Shown here: positions 10,878-22,381 of the stretch, in pieces
Position numbering within the stretch: position 1 is the stretch's first letter
Layout of the letters: each line of letters starts with the position of its first letter
From: Myotis daubentonii
Lineage: Eukaryota > Chordata > Mammalia > Chiroptera > Vespertilionidae
Length of the DNA: 64,000 bases
NCBI RefSeq assembly: GCF_963259705.1
Contig: NC_081850.1
Location: forward strand, 39,517,167-39,581,166
Reading direction: 5' to 3'
The notes under the pieces: generated by a model
What the model was told of the DNA's origin: nothing
The model's database searches: none
The model's input: only the letters and a program-made list of their open reading frames with translations
Translations under genes and position numbers: made by a program

Positions 10878-12889
10878 ATAGTAATGATTCATCCTTCCCA
10901 AATTTACATTTCGTGTAGAGGTAAAAGTGATTCATTCACACAAATTAATAAATGTCTCCTGCTATCAGAATGAACAAATTGAACTGGCTACTGGTACTTT
11001 CCATGAGAAATGACAGAAATCCCTGTGCTTGCACACTATGATTTTAAGAAAAACAAAAGTGTGAGTCGCTTAAGGAAAAAAAATCAAGTGAATGCAGCGT
11101 TAGCTTCCATTCTAAGAACACTTGGCCTGAATTTGAAAAGATGAGGATATTAGAGGGTTGGGGTAAAGAGAAAGCTTACCAGGCAAAGAAAATGCATAGG
11201 TTTGCAAAATGCTTTGCAGAACAAAAGTGATTTATACTGTACTAAACGGATTTTCTAACTCACGTCAAGGAATAATTCATGAACCCAAAGGTGCCTGACA
11301 ACCTTTATGGGATGGTCCTCTTTTCAGCAGTTGGAGTGGGTGAAGAAACTCAACAAGGAGACTAAGTGGCTCTCTGCATAAAAAAGAGTTAACTTTTAAA
11401 TCCATGCTATTCACCTGGACGCTGATCAGAAATGATAACTTTTTTTTCCTTGAAATTTTGTGGAATAAGCAACCAGTCTCTACTAAAATTCCATTTTCTT
11501 AAATAAAAAAAATTAAGATACTATAAAAATACCTAACGTGCCACTAACCATTACAGACCTGATTCCTGGGATAAGTAATACATCTTGTGTATTTTACCTT
11601 TTTTAAGAACAAAAAAAATGAGATTCTTTAATAGGGTACCTAATATTAAGTCAAATTGGTCATTATTTCCTACAGTGGTTTTTTTTTGCATAGAAATAAA
11701 GAGATAAATGTGAGATACACAACCAATATGTTATAATACATATTGTATGTCATTTGATTAATTCTTCACCGGGTGGAAATTTGGCACTTTATAGTGCGGC
11801 ACTACATCTAATTTCCAAATAGTAATGGATAGTGTAATCACAGAAACTGTTTGAATCAGTTATTGTTCAAAATGAAAATGAATTTAAAGTATTCTTAAAT
11901 ATGTCATATAAAACCAATTGCTCATTTTAAATGCTTTTTAACAGATCTTCATTGTCCTTTTGAAAAATTAATTTAAAAGAACAGAGTTGATAATATATGT
12001 CAAATATTTATATTTTCATCAGTTGCTCAAAATAGCTTAACTTTTTTTTTTCTTAAATACTCCCAAATTATGCTGATCCGCTCTTTGATGAAAAATTGTG
12101 GCCCTTTCCCCAAAGCTTTCCTTTAGTAGGAAATAAGAAAGGAAACAAGCTGTAAGGAATGAGGCATCTTATATTACAGGGTGAAGAAGAGGGAGGGCAA
12201 TGTGAAAAATAGGAAAAGGCCAGAATAACTTCAAATTTATTCTTTCACCTATAGTCCTGAAAAAAAGTAGAAAAATAAAAAGAGATCCTGAAGAGAGAAT
12301 TCATTTTTGGAGGTGGTTTGGAAAAAAAAACCAGGGCAGAGAGAACACCGTTGGATTTTAAACCAATTTTTATCTGGCATGCCTATTTACCCCAAATTGA
12401 CATTCACTTTAGATGGAACTGTCCACTGAGTAATAGTGCAAAATAATACTGCTGGGGGGTAAAGGAAGAGACGATAATACAACTTGTTGCAGTTTTAAAT
12501 TTTCATTTTGAACAAAACATTCACCAAAAAAAATCAATAATTCAGGTATTTAAAAAGCTTTTGAAACATTGAAATTATACACTTTGACTTTCATCCTTTA
12601 CCCCAAAACCTGGAATAAAAGTCAAAAGAATTAATTCTGATGTGGAAGATATATAAACATTTGATGGTGGTGTGGTGGGGGTGGGGGTGAATATAGACAT
12701 CTTAGCCAATCCAGACGCAATGTAAACCATGAAACATCAATATTTTAAATTATTCCTATGCCATAGTTAGAAAAAGAATTCTGTCCCATGTTAGAGATTA
12801 ATTATTTAATAGTACCTGTCTAATACCTGATGTAGTTATCCTACATGTCATAGTGACCATATAATTAATCTTTATATTCTTATCTCTGT
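10331..12889. other. AT-rich single-copy DNA
   Basis: No coding signal on either strand. There are many homopolymer A/T runs and no frame long enough to report. A short G-rich tract (GGGGGTGGGGGTG) lies near 12675. Nothing else is supportable. Confidence 0.6.
10847..10880. repeat. (AAAT)n microsatellite
   Basis: About eight uninterrupted tetranucleotide units of the ATAA/AAAT type. Likely length-variable between individuals. Confidence 0.95.
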
Positions 12890-12935
12890 AGGTTAACAGC
12901 AGCACTGGGCACATAATAGGTGCTCAGTACATATA
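12890..12935 (+). repeat. L2/MIR 3'-tail fragment
   Basis: The short motif 'agcactgggcacataataggtgctcagtac' (split here as GCACTGGGCACATAATAGG plus TGCTCAGTAC) is the conserved 3' terminus of L2 and related repeats. Confidence 0.6.
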
Positions 12936-13434
12936 GCAATAGCATTGAAAGCTATTCAGCTCTCTAGCCTTGTCCCTTGGGCCAGAACAAATACCTCCAC
13001 ACATATCCCCAAGAAAAGCTACTTCATGAAAATACCTTAGCCGCAGTTTGTGAGATCTGCCTTGTAGAAGCACATCCTGTGGCTCTGTTAGAACATTCTC
13101 TCTCCTATGGATTTTAGGCAGTGCACTGGAAGTCATGGTCACATGTTTAGCAAAGACAAGCCGCGCCAAGTTCATCTTGTTACACTTTGCAGGCACTAAT
13201 ATATACGTGTGCCAGGGATGGGGAGAGGGAACAGAGGAATGTTTCATGTTGGTCCTCTATGATCAAGTGAAATGTTAAACATAGCGGTCTTCTGCCCAGC
13301 TACCTTCATCACTTCCCTGCAAAGTCAGAATTTTATGTCCATGGTATTTAGTACAATATCACTTGTACAGTGTGTACAATAAACCTTATCGACTGATCAG
13401 TGTCATTTAAGAAAATGTTAGGCTAAAGAGTAAT

Positions 13435-13535
13435 GGAAAACCTTTGGCATATGAAGGTTTAATGCGAGGATTTGAACTATGAATTGAAACCTCATTCTCC
13501 TGATTAATCCAATGCTCTTTCATCAGGCCATTCGG
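13435..13535 (-). repeat. MIR-like remnant
   Basis: The reverse strand reads like the 5' half of a MIR: an AAAGAGCATTGGATTA segment, then 'agttcaaatcctcgcatt'. It overlaps the C-terminal half of a 120-codon minus-strand open frame, which weakens any coding claim for that frame. Confidence 0.55.
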
Positions 13536-13539
13536 CTTT

Positions 13540-13769
13540 GCAGAAAGCTGAATAGCCCACTTGGGAACCAAACCGGCAAATGTGGAGTCACGGACATAAA
13601 GCTTTAAGCTGCAGTGCATCCTGGCCACAGGGTCCCCCCAGGGCCCTTCTGCTGGACTGTACTTGACAACAGCCTGGGTGGTCTGGAAGAATTCAAGGGC
13701 CTCTTCTACCACCCAACTCATGACCCTGCAATGACCATGACCTAGAAAAGGAGGAATTACTGTTTCCAT
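13540..13769 (-). other. Open frame of unknown status; possible exon remnant
   Basis: On the minus strand a frame runs from 13769 to 13407 (120 codons). Its N-terminal 75 or so codons lie in moderately GC-rich DNA with exon-like composition, and TTGCAG, an acceptor-like string, lies just upstream of GGTCATGAG (about 13720). The remainder reads through a MIR-like remnant. I see no motif I can name. It could be a decayed exon, a pseudogene fragment, or chance. Confidence 0.25.
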
Positions 13770-14107
13770 CCAAACATTTCCTTGCCAAACTGCAAATTAA
13801 TTCACTTGAACCACATCCTTCTGTGCTCCCACAGCACTTTGCTTTAACATTTATCATATCCTGTCTTGCATGCAAATTAGTGATTTTTATGACTCTCTGT
13901 TGTGGGGGCCTCACAGATAGACCTTTATTCCAAGACAGTTGGGAAATGTGAAAATGGCCAGCCAAGAGCACTGCTGGAATCACAGGGAGATGTGGGCGTG
14001 TCTGTGAGTTACGAATGACTCAAACAGAGAGAGGCAGAAATCCAAAACCCAACTGAAATCAATGTCCTTGCAGGAAATATGTGCCTATTGCTTAAAGTCT
14101 AGGTCAA

Positions 14108-14262
14108 GTGTCCATAAACTATGGCCTATCGGCCAAATCCAGTCCGGCCCTGTCCTGGAGAGCTCACGAATACAGCCATACTCATTCATTACATACTGTC
14201 TGTGACCACAAGCCCAAACCACTTATTATCTGGCCATTTACTATAAAAGTTGCTGCCCTAGA
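14108..14262. mobile_element. Old hAT-type transposon fragment
   Basis: Contains 'actatggcctatcggcc' followed by AAATCCAGTCCGGCCC and, further on, 'tatctggccatttactataa'. This matches the layout of an old mammalian hAT (Charlie-like) MITE. Diverged; ends not recoverable by eye. Confidence 0.6.
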
Positions 14263-14580
14263 ACAGGGCTGTGGAATATGGAATGTGCTTTTGCCTTTTA
14301 AATGTTATGTAATATGTATATTACATAAATCACATAATTTTAAATTTTCTAGTAGCCATATTTAAATAGTAAAACAGAATTATCTTACTATTTTTAATCG
14401 AATATACCTAAAAGCATTAAAAAGTATGAATGAGATATTTTTCTTTCGTTTTCCCTAATTCCTGTCTGAAATTCAGTGCATGTTTTGCATTTACCTACAT
14501 CACAAGTCAATGTGGACTAGCCACACTTCCAGTGCTCAGTAGCCACATGTGGCTGGTTTCACGGTGCCAGTTCAAAGGTC
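14263..14580. mobile_element. Second old hAT-like MITE fragment
   Basis: Begins GAACAGGGCTGTGGAATATGG and ends with 'cagtagccacatgtggctg', a motif common in ancient mammalian hAT MITEs. Internally, 11-bp arms TTATGTAATAT and ATATTACATAA form a near-perfect palindrome around 14303-14327. Exact subfamily not known. Confidence 0.5.
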
Positions 14581-15955
14581 CAAGCATGGTAGGGGCAGCA
14601 TGAGGACAGAAGTGGCTATGTGGCCAAGCTTTAGCCAGGCCACTAATCTAAACACAGGCATTTTACCTCACGGAACCCTATCAGGCAAAGGGAAACACTG
14701 GAGCCTGCGCTAAACAAGTAATACAATAAAATACAGGTAAGATAGAAAACAAGAAAGTTAGAACGTGCCTGCGGGAGAAGAATGAAGGGAAATGATCGCC
14801 ACAGATTATGAAGCCATCCAGAGATGCTATGAACGAATGTGTTGCCCAGTTGTTTGAAGTTTAATAATAAATTCAACATCAACTTATCTACTACTTAGAT
14901 TTGAAATAATTCTTACATTTGTTTTGTACCCTTAAAGGATCATTGGGTCTTGAAAGGCAAAGACTACGTTATATTCACTTTATGTGATCATGGTACCTAC
15001 CGTGGTGCTTTGTCCCTTAGTGTGTACTTAAAATATATCAGTTAAAGCTGACACTGAGCAGGAGATTGTTGGTAAGTGAGTAATGAGTCAATGACTGTCA
15101 CTATGAATGACTAAAAATACAATAATAAGCCAGTTTTCAGTGACTGATAACAGTTTCCATCTTCCCAGGATGTTTGGGGTTCAGTAAAAATCAGGGTCTG
15201 AAAGTTACAGAAATTAAAGTTCTGCTAATGAACAGCAAACATCTTCCTGTTCATAGAAGAAGTGACCCCTTACTCATTTGGCAGTTTGTTTTGGGAGGGG
15301 GCATGGGAACTCCTTACCACAAGTCACCCGTATGTATTCTTTCCAATAATTAAAATAGGCTGGTTTAACAAAGAAAACTAATACAAAGGTGCTTAGAGGC
15401 CAACTCAGCCAAAAGCCAAAACACTTTTGCCCTCAATTCTTGACTTGCAAAATAGATGTGGTTCAGATTGCTTATGCTCTTACCCTGAATAAGGTAAGGG
15501 CACTGATAACATAGCTTTCAATGCACCAAAATACAAAATTGGATATACATTGAAGACAACCTAAGGGTACAGTCAAGCTTTCAAGACGCAGGATTGCCAA
15601 TGTGATTCTGCAATTCCCAAGTCTCCTGTCTCTAAAGCACATATTTCCATTTTGGTTTCTGAATTGCCTTCCTTCCACATTTGAAAGGCAAACTTCAATT
15701 ACTCATACCATAGGAAAATATTTGTCACAAAACAGAGAAAATGTCTATTTATTACTTTTCAGTTTCACTAGACTTCAGAGCTACAATTTAACCACTAGCA
15801 AAATTTTCCCTGTGACACAGGGAACAAAATAGTGTTCTTCAATGGAATATGGCAAACTACTTGACATCTTCATTGTGGAGGCCTTTGGATGAGGACAATA
15901 AAAAACTATATTCACCCATATGTATAAGGAACTCATATAACGTAACACCAGAAAA
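14581..15955. other. Single-copy DNA, no gene seen
   Basis: Short frames at 14643-14882, 15472-15678, 15602-15832 and 15781-16086 overlap or run on opposite strands and lack any domain. The last one runs into L1 sequence. No RNA gene seen. Confidence 0.55.
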
Positions 15956-17250
15956 ACAAACAATCTGATTAGAAAATGGGCAGAGACCTGAATAGACATT
16001 TTTCCACAGGACACACCAATGGCCAACAGACACACGAAAAGATTCTCAGTGTTACTAAACATTAGGAAAATACAAATTAAAACCACAATGAGATATCACT
16101 TCACACCCGTAAGACTGATTACCATCAATAAATCAACGAATAACAAGTATTGGTGAAGATGTGGAGAAAAGAGAATTCTTGTGCACTGTTGGTAGGCTTG
16201 CAAATTGGTGCAGCCACTATGGAAAACCTCCAGCATGAAGGTTCCTCAAAAAATTACACATAAAACTACCATATGACCCAGAAATTCCACATCTGGATAT
16301 TTATCTGAATAAATGCAAAACATTAATTTGAAAAGATATACACACCACTATGTTCATTGGAGCATTATTTACAATAGCCAAGATATGGAAGCAGCTTAAG
16401 TGTCCATTGATAGATAACTGGATAAAAAAATTGTGGTACATAAATACAATGGAATATTACTCAGCTATGAAAAAGAATGAAATCTTACCATTTTTCCATA
16501 ACAGGGATGAATTTGTATTATGCTAAATGAAGTAAGCCAGATAGAGGAAGACAAATACTTTATAATTTCATTTAAATGTCAAATCTAAAAAACAAAAAAA
16601 ATAAAACAGGAATGAATTCATAGATATAGGGAACAAATTTGAGGTTGCCAGATAGGGAATGGATTGGGGATGGGTAAAAAGATGAAAGGGGTTAAGAAGT
16701 ACAAATTGCTAGTTATAAAAATAGTCATGTAGATATAAAATATAGCATAGGGAATATAGAATTATATTGTAACTAGAGGCTCAGTGCACAAAATTTGTAC
16801 ACTGGGGGGAGGGGGGAGGGTCCCTCAGTATGGCCTGCGTCCTCTCACAGTCCAGGACCCCTAGAGGGATGTCGGACTGTCAGCTAGGAGTGGGCCTAAG
16901 CCGGCAGTCGGACATCCCCTAAGGGTCCTTAGCGCTGCCGCAGAGCCCGGCTTTTGGCTGAGCAGCACTCCCCCAGTGGAACTCACTGACACCAGGGGGC
17001 AGCTCCTTCATTGAGTGTCTGCCCCCTGATGGTCAGTGCATGTCATAGAGACCATTTAATCAATTGGACATTTAATCGATTTGCATATTAGGATTTTATT
17101 ATATAGGATAACTACATCAGGTATTAGACAGGTACTATACTTATTGGGCAATCACTTTGTAAGGTCTAATCGCTATGCTATACACCTGAAATTAATAAAT
17201 ATTGTATGCCAACTACAATTGAAAAATAACTTTTAAGAAATAAAATAAAT
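15956..17250 (+). mobile_element. L1 3' end (older L1M-type), split by a Helitron
   Basis: A decayed L1 ORF2 C-terminal region (nucleotide signatures 'ggtgcagccactatggaaaa' and 'acaatggaatattactcag') runs into a 3' UTR that is cut at 16772 by a 336-bp Helitron and resumes at 17109. Without the Helitron the sequence joins cleanly as ATTGTAATAACTACATC. A tail rich in AAATAAAATAAATAAAA follows at about 17235-17255. It has many stops and is non-functional. Its divergence is clearly greater than that of the 53.4-kb L1. Confidence 0.9.
16773..17108 (-). mobile_element. HeliBat-type non-autonomous Helitron
   Basis: The element runs right to left. Its 5' end, TCCTATATAATAAAATCC, is the complement of the 17108 terminus, and its 3' end is the complement of CTAGAGGCTC at 16773. 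A terminal hairpin, GTGCAC...GTACAC, lies at 16784-16802. It sits between an A (16772) and a T (17109) with no target duplication, the Helitron rule. There is no Rep/helicase frame, so replication would depend on an autonomous partner. The inner part carries the inverted CCCCCTGGTG/CACCAGGGGG pair typical of this family. Confidence 0.95.
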
Positions 17251-17536
17251 AAAATCACAAGAATGGATGTTTGCCAGATGGGAGGGGTGTTGGGAACTGG
17301 ATGGGAATGGTGAAGGGATTAAGAAGTATAAATTGGCAGTTACAAAACAGGCACTGGGATATAAAGTAGAGCATAGGTAATATTGTAATACCTATGTATG
17401 GTGCCAGGTGGATACTAAACTTACCAAGAGGATCACTTCGTAAGTTCTATAAATGTCTAACCACTATGCTGTACATCTGAAACTAATATAATATTGAATG
17501 TCAACTGTAATGGAAAAATTAAAAAAAATTAAAAAA
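17251..17536 (+). mobile_element. Second L1 3'-UTR tail, in tandem
   Basis: Repeats the 3'-UTR motifs of the L1 just upstream ('gggattaagaagtataaatt', 'accactatgctgtacatctg', GAAACTAATATAATATTG) and ends in an A-rich tail (17515-17540). It starts directly after the A-rich tail of the first copy. The simplest reading is a heavily 5'-truncated L1 that inserted into the A tail of an earlier one. Confidence 0.8.
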
Positions 17537-17689
17537 ACACGCCTACAGCTGTAGTACTTAAAACAGACAATCACTATACTAGTAAACAGCAAATGACAAC
17601 CTGCAGTCTGCAGAACCTGCTAATAAACTGTCTGCTGTGACTGTTATTAAAGATAAATTATGAGTTTTCAACCATTAAACATAAAAGGG

Positions 17690-18160
17690 GAATATCATAG
17701 GCTAAATAATCGCCCACCTATGTCCATATGCCCTGAACCTGCAAGTACATTACCCTACATGGCAAAAGGAACTTTGCAGAACTAATGATCTTGAGATGTG
17801 TATGTTCACTTGGATTATCCAGACAAACCCAAAGTAATAACGAGAGTCCTCATGAGGGGAAAGCAGGAAAGTCAGAGTCAGAGGAGATTTGATGACAGAA
17901 ACAGAGAGGGAGAGAGATTGGGAGATGCTACCATCTAGATCTGAATAGGGGGGTAAGGGTAAGCCATGAGCCAATAAACATAGGCAGCTGCTAGAAGATA
18001 GGAAAGACAGAACATTCTCCACTAGATCCTCCAGAAAGAACACGGCACTGCCAACTAATATTGTAGTGGTTTTGGTCTACAGATTGCAAGAAAATAAATG
18101 TGTGCTTTTTTTCAAGCCATTAAATTGGTGGTCATTTGTTATTGCAGCGATAGGAGTGTA

Positions 18161-18162
<2 letters not shown>
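17690..18162 (+). mobile_element. MLT1-type LTR (ERVL-MaLR)
   Basis: Follows an MLT1-type LTR in order: 'accctacatggcaaaagga', 'ggattatccagacaaaccc', 'gtcagagtcagaggagattt', 'gatcctccagaaagaacac', then AATAAATGTGTGC near the polyadenylation site and 'gcagcgataggagtgtaata' at the 3' end. An ancient solo LTR; no internal retroviral genes are present. The (AC)n directly after it probably grew from its terminal ACAC. Confidence 0.85.

Positions 18163-18192
<30 letters not shown>
18163..18192. repeat. (AC)n microsatellite
   Basis: About 15 perfect AC units directly abutting the end of the MLT1-type LTR. Confidence 0.97.
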
Positions 18193-18194
<2 letters not shown>

Positions 18195-19871
18195 ACATTT
18201 AAATAATACATTTAAAAATCAGGTTATTTAAACATTACCTGTATTTTAGTCCTTTCAAGGATTTGATCTCAAAGCACTCTGAAGGCACTAAGTTCCTTCA
18301 AGGACTTAAAAGATGCCTGCTAGCTAATAAGCTATCAGCTTCCACAAGTTCACAATGAAGACCGGCCTTGGAGAGCAGGATTTCAAACAGATGAGGATAC
18401 CAAATGTGGGAAAATTCTAAGAAGGAAAAGAATCAGCAAACACAGGGAATCTGAGCTTCCCATCTAGAAAGGGACTGAATGGAGCCCTCTCCCTGCTAGT
18501 CTGGCCTGTGCTAGGTATCTTGTTGCACCATCCTGACAACCTGCCAACAACAGACCACTGATTAGTAAATAGTGGAACCAGAAGTTACACTGAAGTGGAT
18601 ATGACTTTAATGCCCATACTATCAATGTTCTACCACCCTGCCCCCCATGTATTTGCTACAAGAGTATTGTCTGTTCATCTTCTTTGCCCTGTCCACACCC
18701 TGATGCATAATCTAAAGCGTTTTGTAAACTGGACTCAATGTCAAGGTACCGATTCCTTAACATGTGCTCTTCTCCCTTCTGGTCTACACTGAACTTTGTA
18801 TCTCTTCTCCCTCCATTGTGTTGTTTTTGCACCTTTTGCTTTGATGAGCTAACCCTCTAGCTCCCTCATCACATCATTGTGTTGGGGGAATGCAGAGATC
18901 ACCTTCCTTCCATGAGCATACTTGTATCTGCCCTCTCTCCTCAGTCTCCATCCATGACTGACCTAAGCCCCGGACTCAATCTGAGGTTACGCTTGGAAGT
19001 TCCACCTGTAGCTAGGAAAAGGCAACCCAAGGTGTTCATTTTACTGCTCTGCTTTTCTGTGCAACAGTATACATTGTCCTTACCCAGAACAGCATAGGAC
19101 AATTGGATTAACAAACCTAGTAATGACATGAAATAATGTGCTTTTCAAATCAAATAACTTTTATTTTCCTCTTTAAAATTCAAGAAGATAAAAAAATCTT
19201 ATTAACTTTATCAAAGATTCTATGCTTTATTTTCATTTTGTACAAGCTGTAATCACTTAAAGCCAACAGCCGTCTATGTCTCCAAATTACAATTTGATAA
19301 TTAAGGTAGAGTTTCAGTACTGAATACTTATATTCAGTCAACATATCTGCTGCAATTATATGCAGATATCTTCAATTGCTCATTTCCTGATATAAGTAGT
19401 ATATGCAAACTTAAATGGCATGTCAAGATGGGAGTCTTATTTTAATTTGCAAAGGCATCATTTCTATCATAAAAAGAAAAAACATCATCTTATCCATCAT
19501 TCCATGGGGAACAGTCTTGATACTTTTACAAGAATAACTGCAAATTCTAGGAAAAGCAGAGAATCACTGTTTTTAAGATTAAATTAAACCCATGAGACCA
19601 TGTGTTTACAAGTACAGTTAAATAAATTGTAGGTGTTATTATTAGCATTAGAACATCTTCCAGAGTTTCCAAGAGTCCAAACTTTCAAAGACCCTAGCCA
19701 GAAATTTAGTTAGGCCTTTTAAACGTAATTCTAGGCTTGGAATTTCTCTTCACAGTGAAGCTCAAACATCTTTTCCTTTCACTCAGACTGAATAAAATCC
19801 TACTGACCAACTATGAGCGTCACAAGAATTGATGTAGCTATCTTGCTGAGTTCCTTTCTCTTTAATTATTA
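18193..19871. other. Single-copy DNA, no gene seen
   Basis: Contains short frames at 18595-18792 and 18879-19129 in a locally C/T-rich stretch that resembles a degraded L2 but could not be assigned. The rest is AT-rich. No exon, tRNA or other RNA gene is evident. Confidence 0.5.
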
Positions 19872-20780
19872 TATTACTGATCTATTGTTATGTCACAAAT
19901 TACCCCTAGACTTAGTGGTTTACAGCAACAATATGCATTTATTATTTAATGATCCCTATGGGTCAAGAATTTGAAAGCAGCTGGCTGGGTGGTTCTGGCT
20001 CAAGGTCTCTCATGAGGTTGCTAGAGGAGGTCAGCCAGAGCTGCAGTGTCCGTGTCCAAAGTTTATCACTCACACGCCTGGCTTTGGCAGGAAGCCTCAG
20101 TTCCTTGCCATGTAAATGTCTTTATAGGTCTGTTTATGTGTCCTTATAACATGACATCTGGCTTTTTCCAGAGTGAATGATCCAAGAGAAAGCTAGCAGA
20201 AGCTGCAATATCACTTATGACCGAGCCCAGTGGTCGGCAAACTGCGACTCACGAGCCACATGCGACTCTTTGGCCCCTTGAGTGTGGCTCTTCCACAAAA
20301 TACCATGTGCGGGCGCACACGTACAGTGCGATTGAAACTTCGTGGCCCATGCGCAGAAGTCAGTTTTCGGAAAGGAGATAGACGAAACAAGTAGACAAGA
20401 CAAGTGTGGATGGGAGAGTTGGAAGGGGTTGACCTCAGCGAACATACCTCAATCAGATTGAGGACGTTTTTAGCAAAGGCCAGCTTAGGAGTACCCTAAT
20501 TAAGTTAATAACAATGTATCTACCTATATAGTTTAAGTTTAAAAAATTTGGCTCTTAAAAGAAATTTCAATCATTGTACTGTTGATATTTGGCTCTGTTG
20601 ACTAATGAGTTTGCTGATCATTGACCTAGCCTTAGAAGCCACCATGACTTCCCATGGGTTACACAAATCAGTTCTGTTCTATGTGTGAGAGAACCACACA
20701 AGGGTGGGAATACCAGCAGGCAGGAACCATGGGAGACCATCTTTGGTCATGCTGACCATCCAACTAGAAAATTTTGACGA
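19872..20780 (-). mobile_element. Old MaLR-type LTR, interrupted by a hAT element
   Basis: The left end reads, on the minus strand, as an LTR 3' end ('gtaatttgtgacataacaat'), continues to 20227, and resumes at 20632 after the hAT insertion. Strings such as 'gatccaagagaaagctagc' and 'ccttagaagccaccatgac' fit a reversed MLT1-like LTR. Subfamily not known. The insertion point lies within TGACC/TAGCC. Confidence 0.6.
20228..20623. mobile_element. Non-autonomous hAT element
   Basis: About 396 bp with terminal inverted repeats: CAGTGGTCGGCAAACT at the left (20228-20243) and, read in reverse from 20623, CAATGATCAGCAAACT at the right. Flanks are 8-bp target duplications ACCGAGCC (20220-20227) and ACCTAGCC (20624-20631), differing at one base. 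The left portion is CpG-bearing ('gggcgcacacgtacagtgcg'), the right AT-rich. No transposase frame. hAT-type elements with these ends are known from vesper bats. Confidence 0.93.
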
Positions 20781-20784
20781 TTCC

Positions 20785-21155
20785 AGATTCACTAGTTTGC
20801 TAGGGCTGCCATAAAGTACCACAGTTTGGGTGGCTTCATGAGTTCTGTAAACCCAAAGTTTGAGAACAAGGTGTGGGCAGGGCTGGTTTCTTCCGAGTCC
20901 CCTCTCCTTGGTGTATAGATGACTTTTTTCATGTGTCTTCACATGGTTTCCTCTCTGTACATGTCATATCCTAATTTCTTCTTCTAAGAACATCAGTAAC
21001 ATTGAATTAGAGCCCACCCTAATAATTTCATTTTAAATTAATTACCTCTTTAAAGATCCTATCTCCAAATGCAATCACATTTGAAGATATTGGGGATTAG
21101 GACTTCAACATTAAGAGTTTTGGTGATGCACAATTCAGTCCATAACACCCTATTA
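20785..21155 (-). mobile_element. MLT1-type LTR, inverted
   Basis: Reads as a reversed MLT1 LTR: 'tttgctagggctgccataaa', 'agtaccacagtttgggtgg', 'gtgtcttcacatggtttcc', 'gatcctatctccaaatgca' and 'gcacaattcagtccataaca' appear in the known order. An ancient solo LTR, older than the hAT insertion beside it. Confidence 0.88.
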
Positions 21156-21354
21156 TCCACCTTCCTCACAACAGATGTCCTTTGTCCTTGGACTTGTGAA
21201 GGCAGGTATTCAAAGTGCATACTCAGGAATTCTGTTAACAAATTCTGCATCAGTAACTAGCTTATGTCTATCTGCATCTAAGGCATACATTTTCAAGAGA
21301 AAGCTCCAAGAAGATAGGGACTAACTTCAAATTCTAACTTCCGTTTTCTCCATC

Positions 21355-21840
21355 CAATCTGGCCCCTGACTATCTCTCCCACCTATTTCCATACCATTTT
21401 GCCAGTTCACTACACTGCAGCCTCCCTTCTCCTCTGTTAGACTCCTCTAAAGGCCATTGCCATAGGACCTTTGCCCATGCTGTTCTCTCCCTGTAATGTT
21501 CTTCTGCTTTATCACTGCATGGCTTGTTTACTCACTTATTAGAACCTGCTCAAATGACTCCTTTTCAGAGAGACCTACCCTGACCAACTATCCTCTTTAA
21601 CCTTCCTCCTCCCTCTTCCCCAGTAACTCTCCTAAATTTTACCTGATTTATTTTTTATCATAGGATAAATAGCTACCTGAAATTATAGCATATATAATAT
21701 TTCTAATTCTTTATTGTCTATCCCCCACACTAGACTACAAGATAATGGGGGCTTTATTCATTCTGTTCATTGTGTATCCCCAGTGACTAGAACAAAGTAT
21801 ATACTAGCTAAGCTGAATATGTATTTGTTGAATAAATGAA
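21355..21840 (+). mobile_element. L2 (CR1-like LINE) 3' end
   Basis: Follows the L2 3' region: 'taggacctttgcccatgctg', 'gagacctaccctgaccaac', 'ccccacactagactacaag', 'tgggggctttattcattctg' and the terminal TGTTGAATAAATGAA. Ancient and inactive, with no intact coding. Confidence 0.9.
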
Positions 21841-22144
21841 AAATGAGTAAATCAATTAGGCCAGTTTGGGCAGCCTGACTTATCGATGTACCAGAGAAAG
21901 ATAAATTAAGGTGCTATGTTTTGTGATCTATATCTTTCAGGGTGTCTGCTTACTAATAGCATACATATTTTGCTTCAATGATATAATTTCAGTAAATTGC
22001 TTTAATCACACTGGAAATTGCCAGTGAATGTTTGTTTTCCCTAGATATGAGACTCTGACATTTAAATATTATGTATGCAATGTTGAACAGGCAAACACAA
22101 AAATTAGTGCCGACATGGATATTTCTTAGAAATTCTCAATATTA

Positions 22145-22364
22145 GCCGAAACCGGTTTGGCTTAGTGGATAGAGCGTCGGCCTGCAGACTGAAGGGTCCT
22201 GGGTTCGATTCCGGTCAGGGGCATGTGCCTGGGTTGCAGGCATATCCCCAGTAGGAGATGTGCAGGAGGCAGCTGATTGATGTTTCTCTCTCATCGATGT
22301 TTCTAACTCTCTATCTCTCTCCCTTTCTCTCTGTAAAAAAATCAATAAAATATATTAAAAAAAA
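22145..22364 (+). mobile_element. Ves SINE, full length with 17-bp TSD
   Basis: Begins GCCGAAACCGGTTTGG. A box TGGCTTAGTGG (22158-22168) and B box GGTTCGATTCC (22202-22212) match the pol III consensus exactly. It ends in an A tail. Perfect 17-bp target duplications AGAAATTCTCAATATTA occur at 22128-22144 and 22365-22381. This is among the youngest-looking insertions in the window. The minus-strand frame at 22142-22345 is SINE sequence, not a gene. Confidence 0.97.
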
Positions 22365-22381
22365 AGAAATTCTCAATATTA

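Noticed and set aside
22145..22364. tRNA gene from perfect A and B boxes
   Set aside because: It is the head of a Ves SINE with a non-tRNA body, A tail and target duplications.
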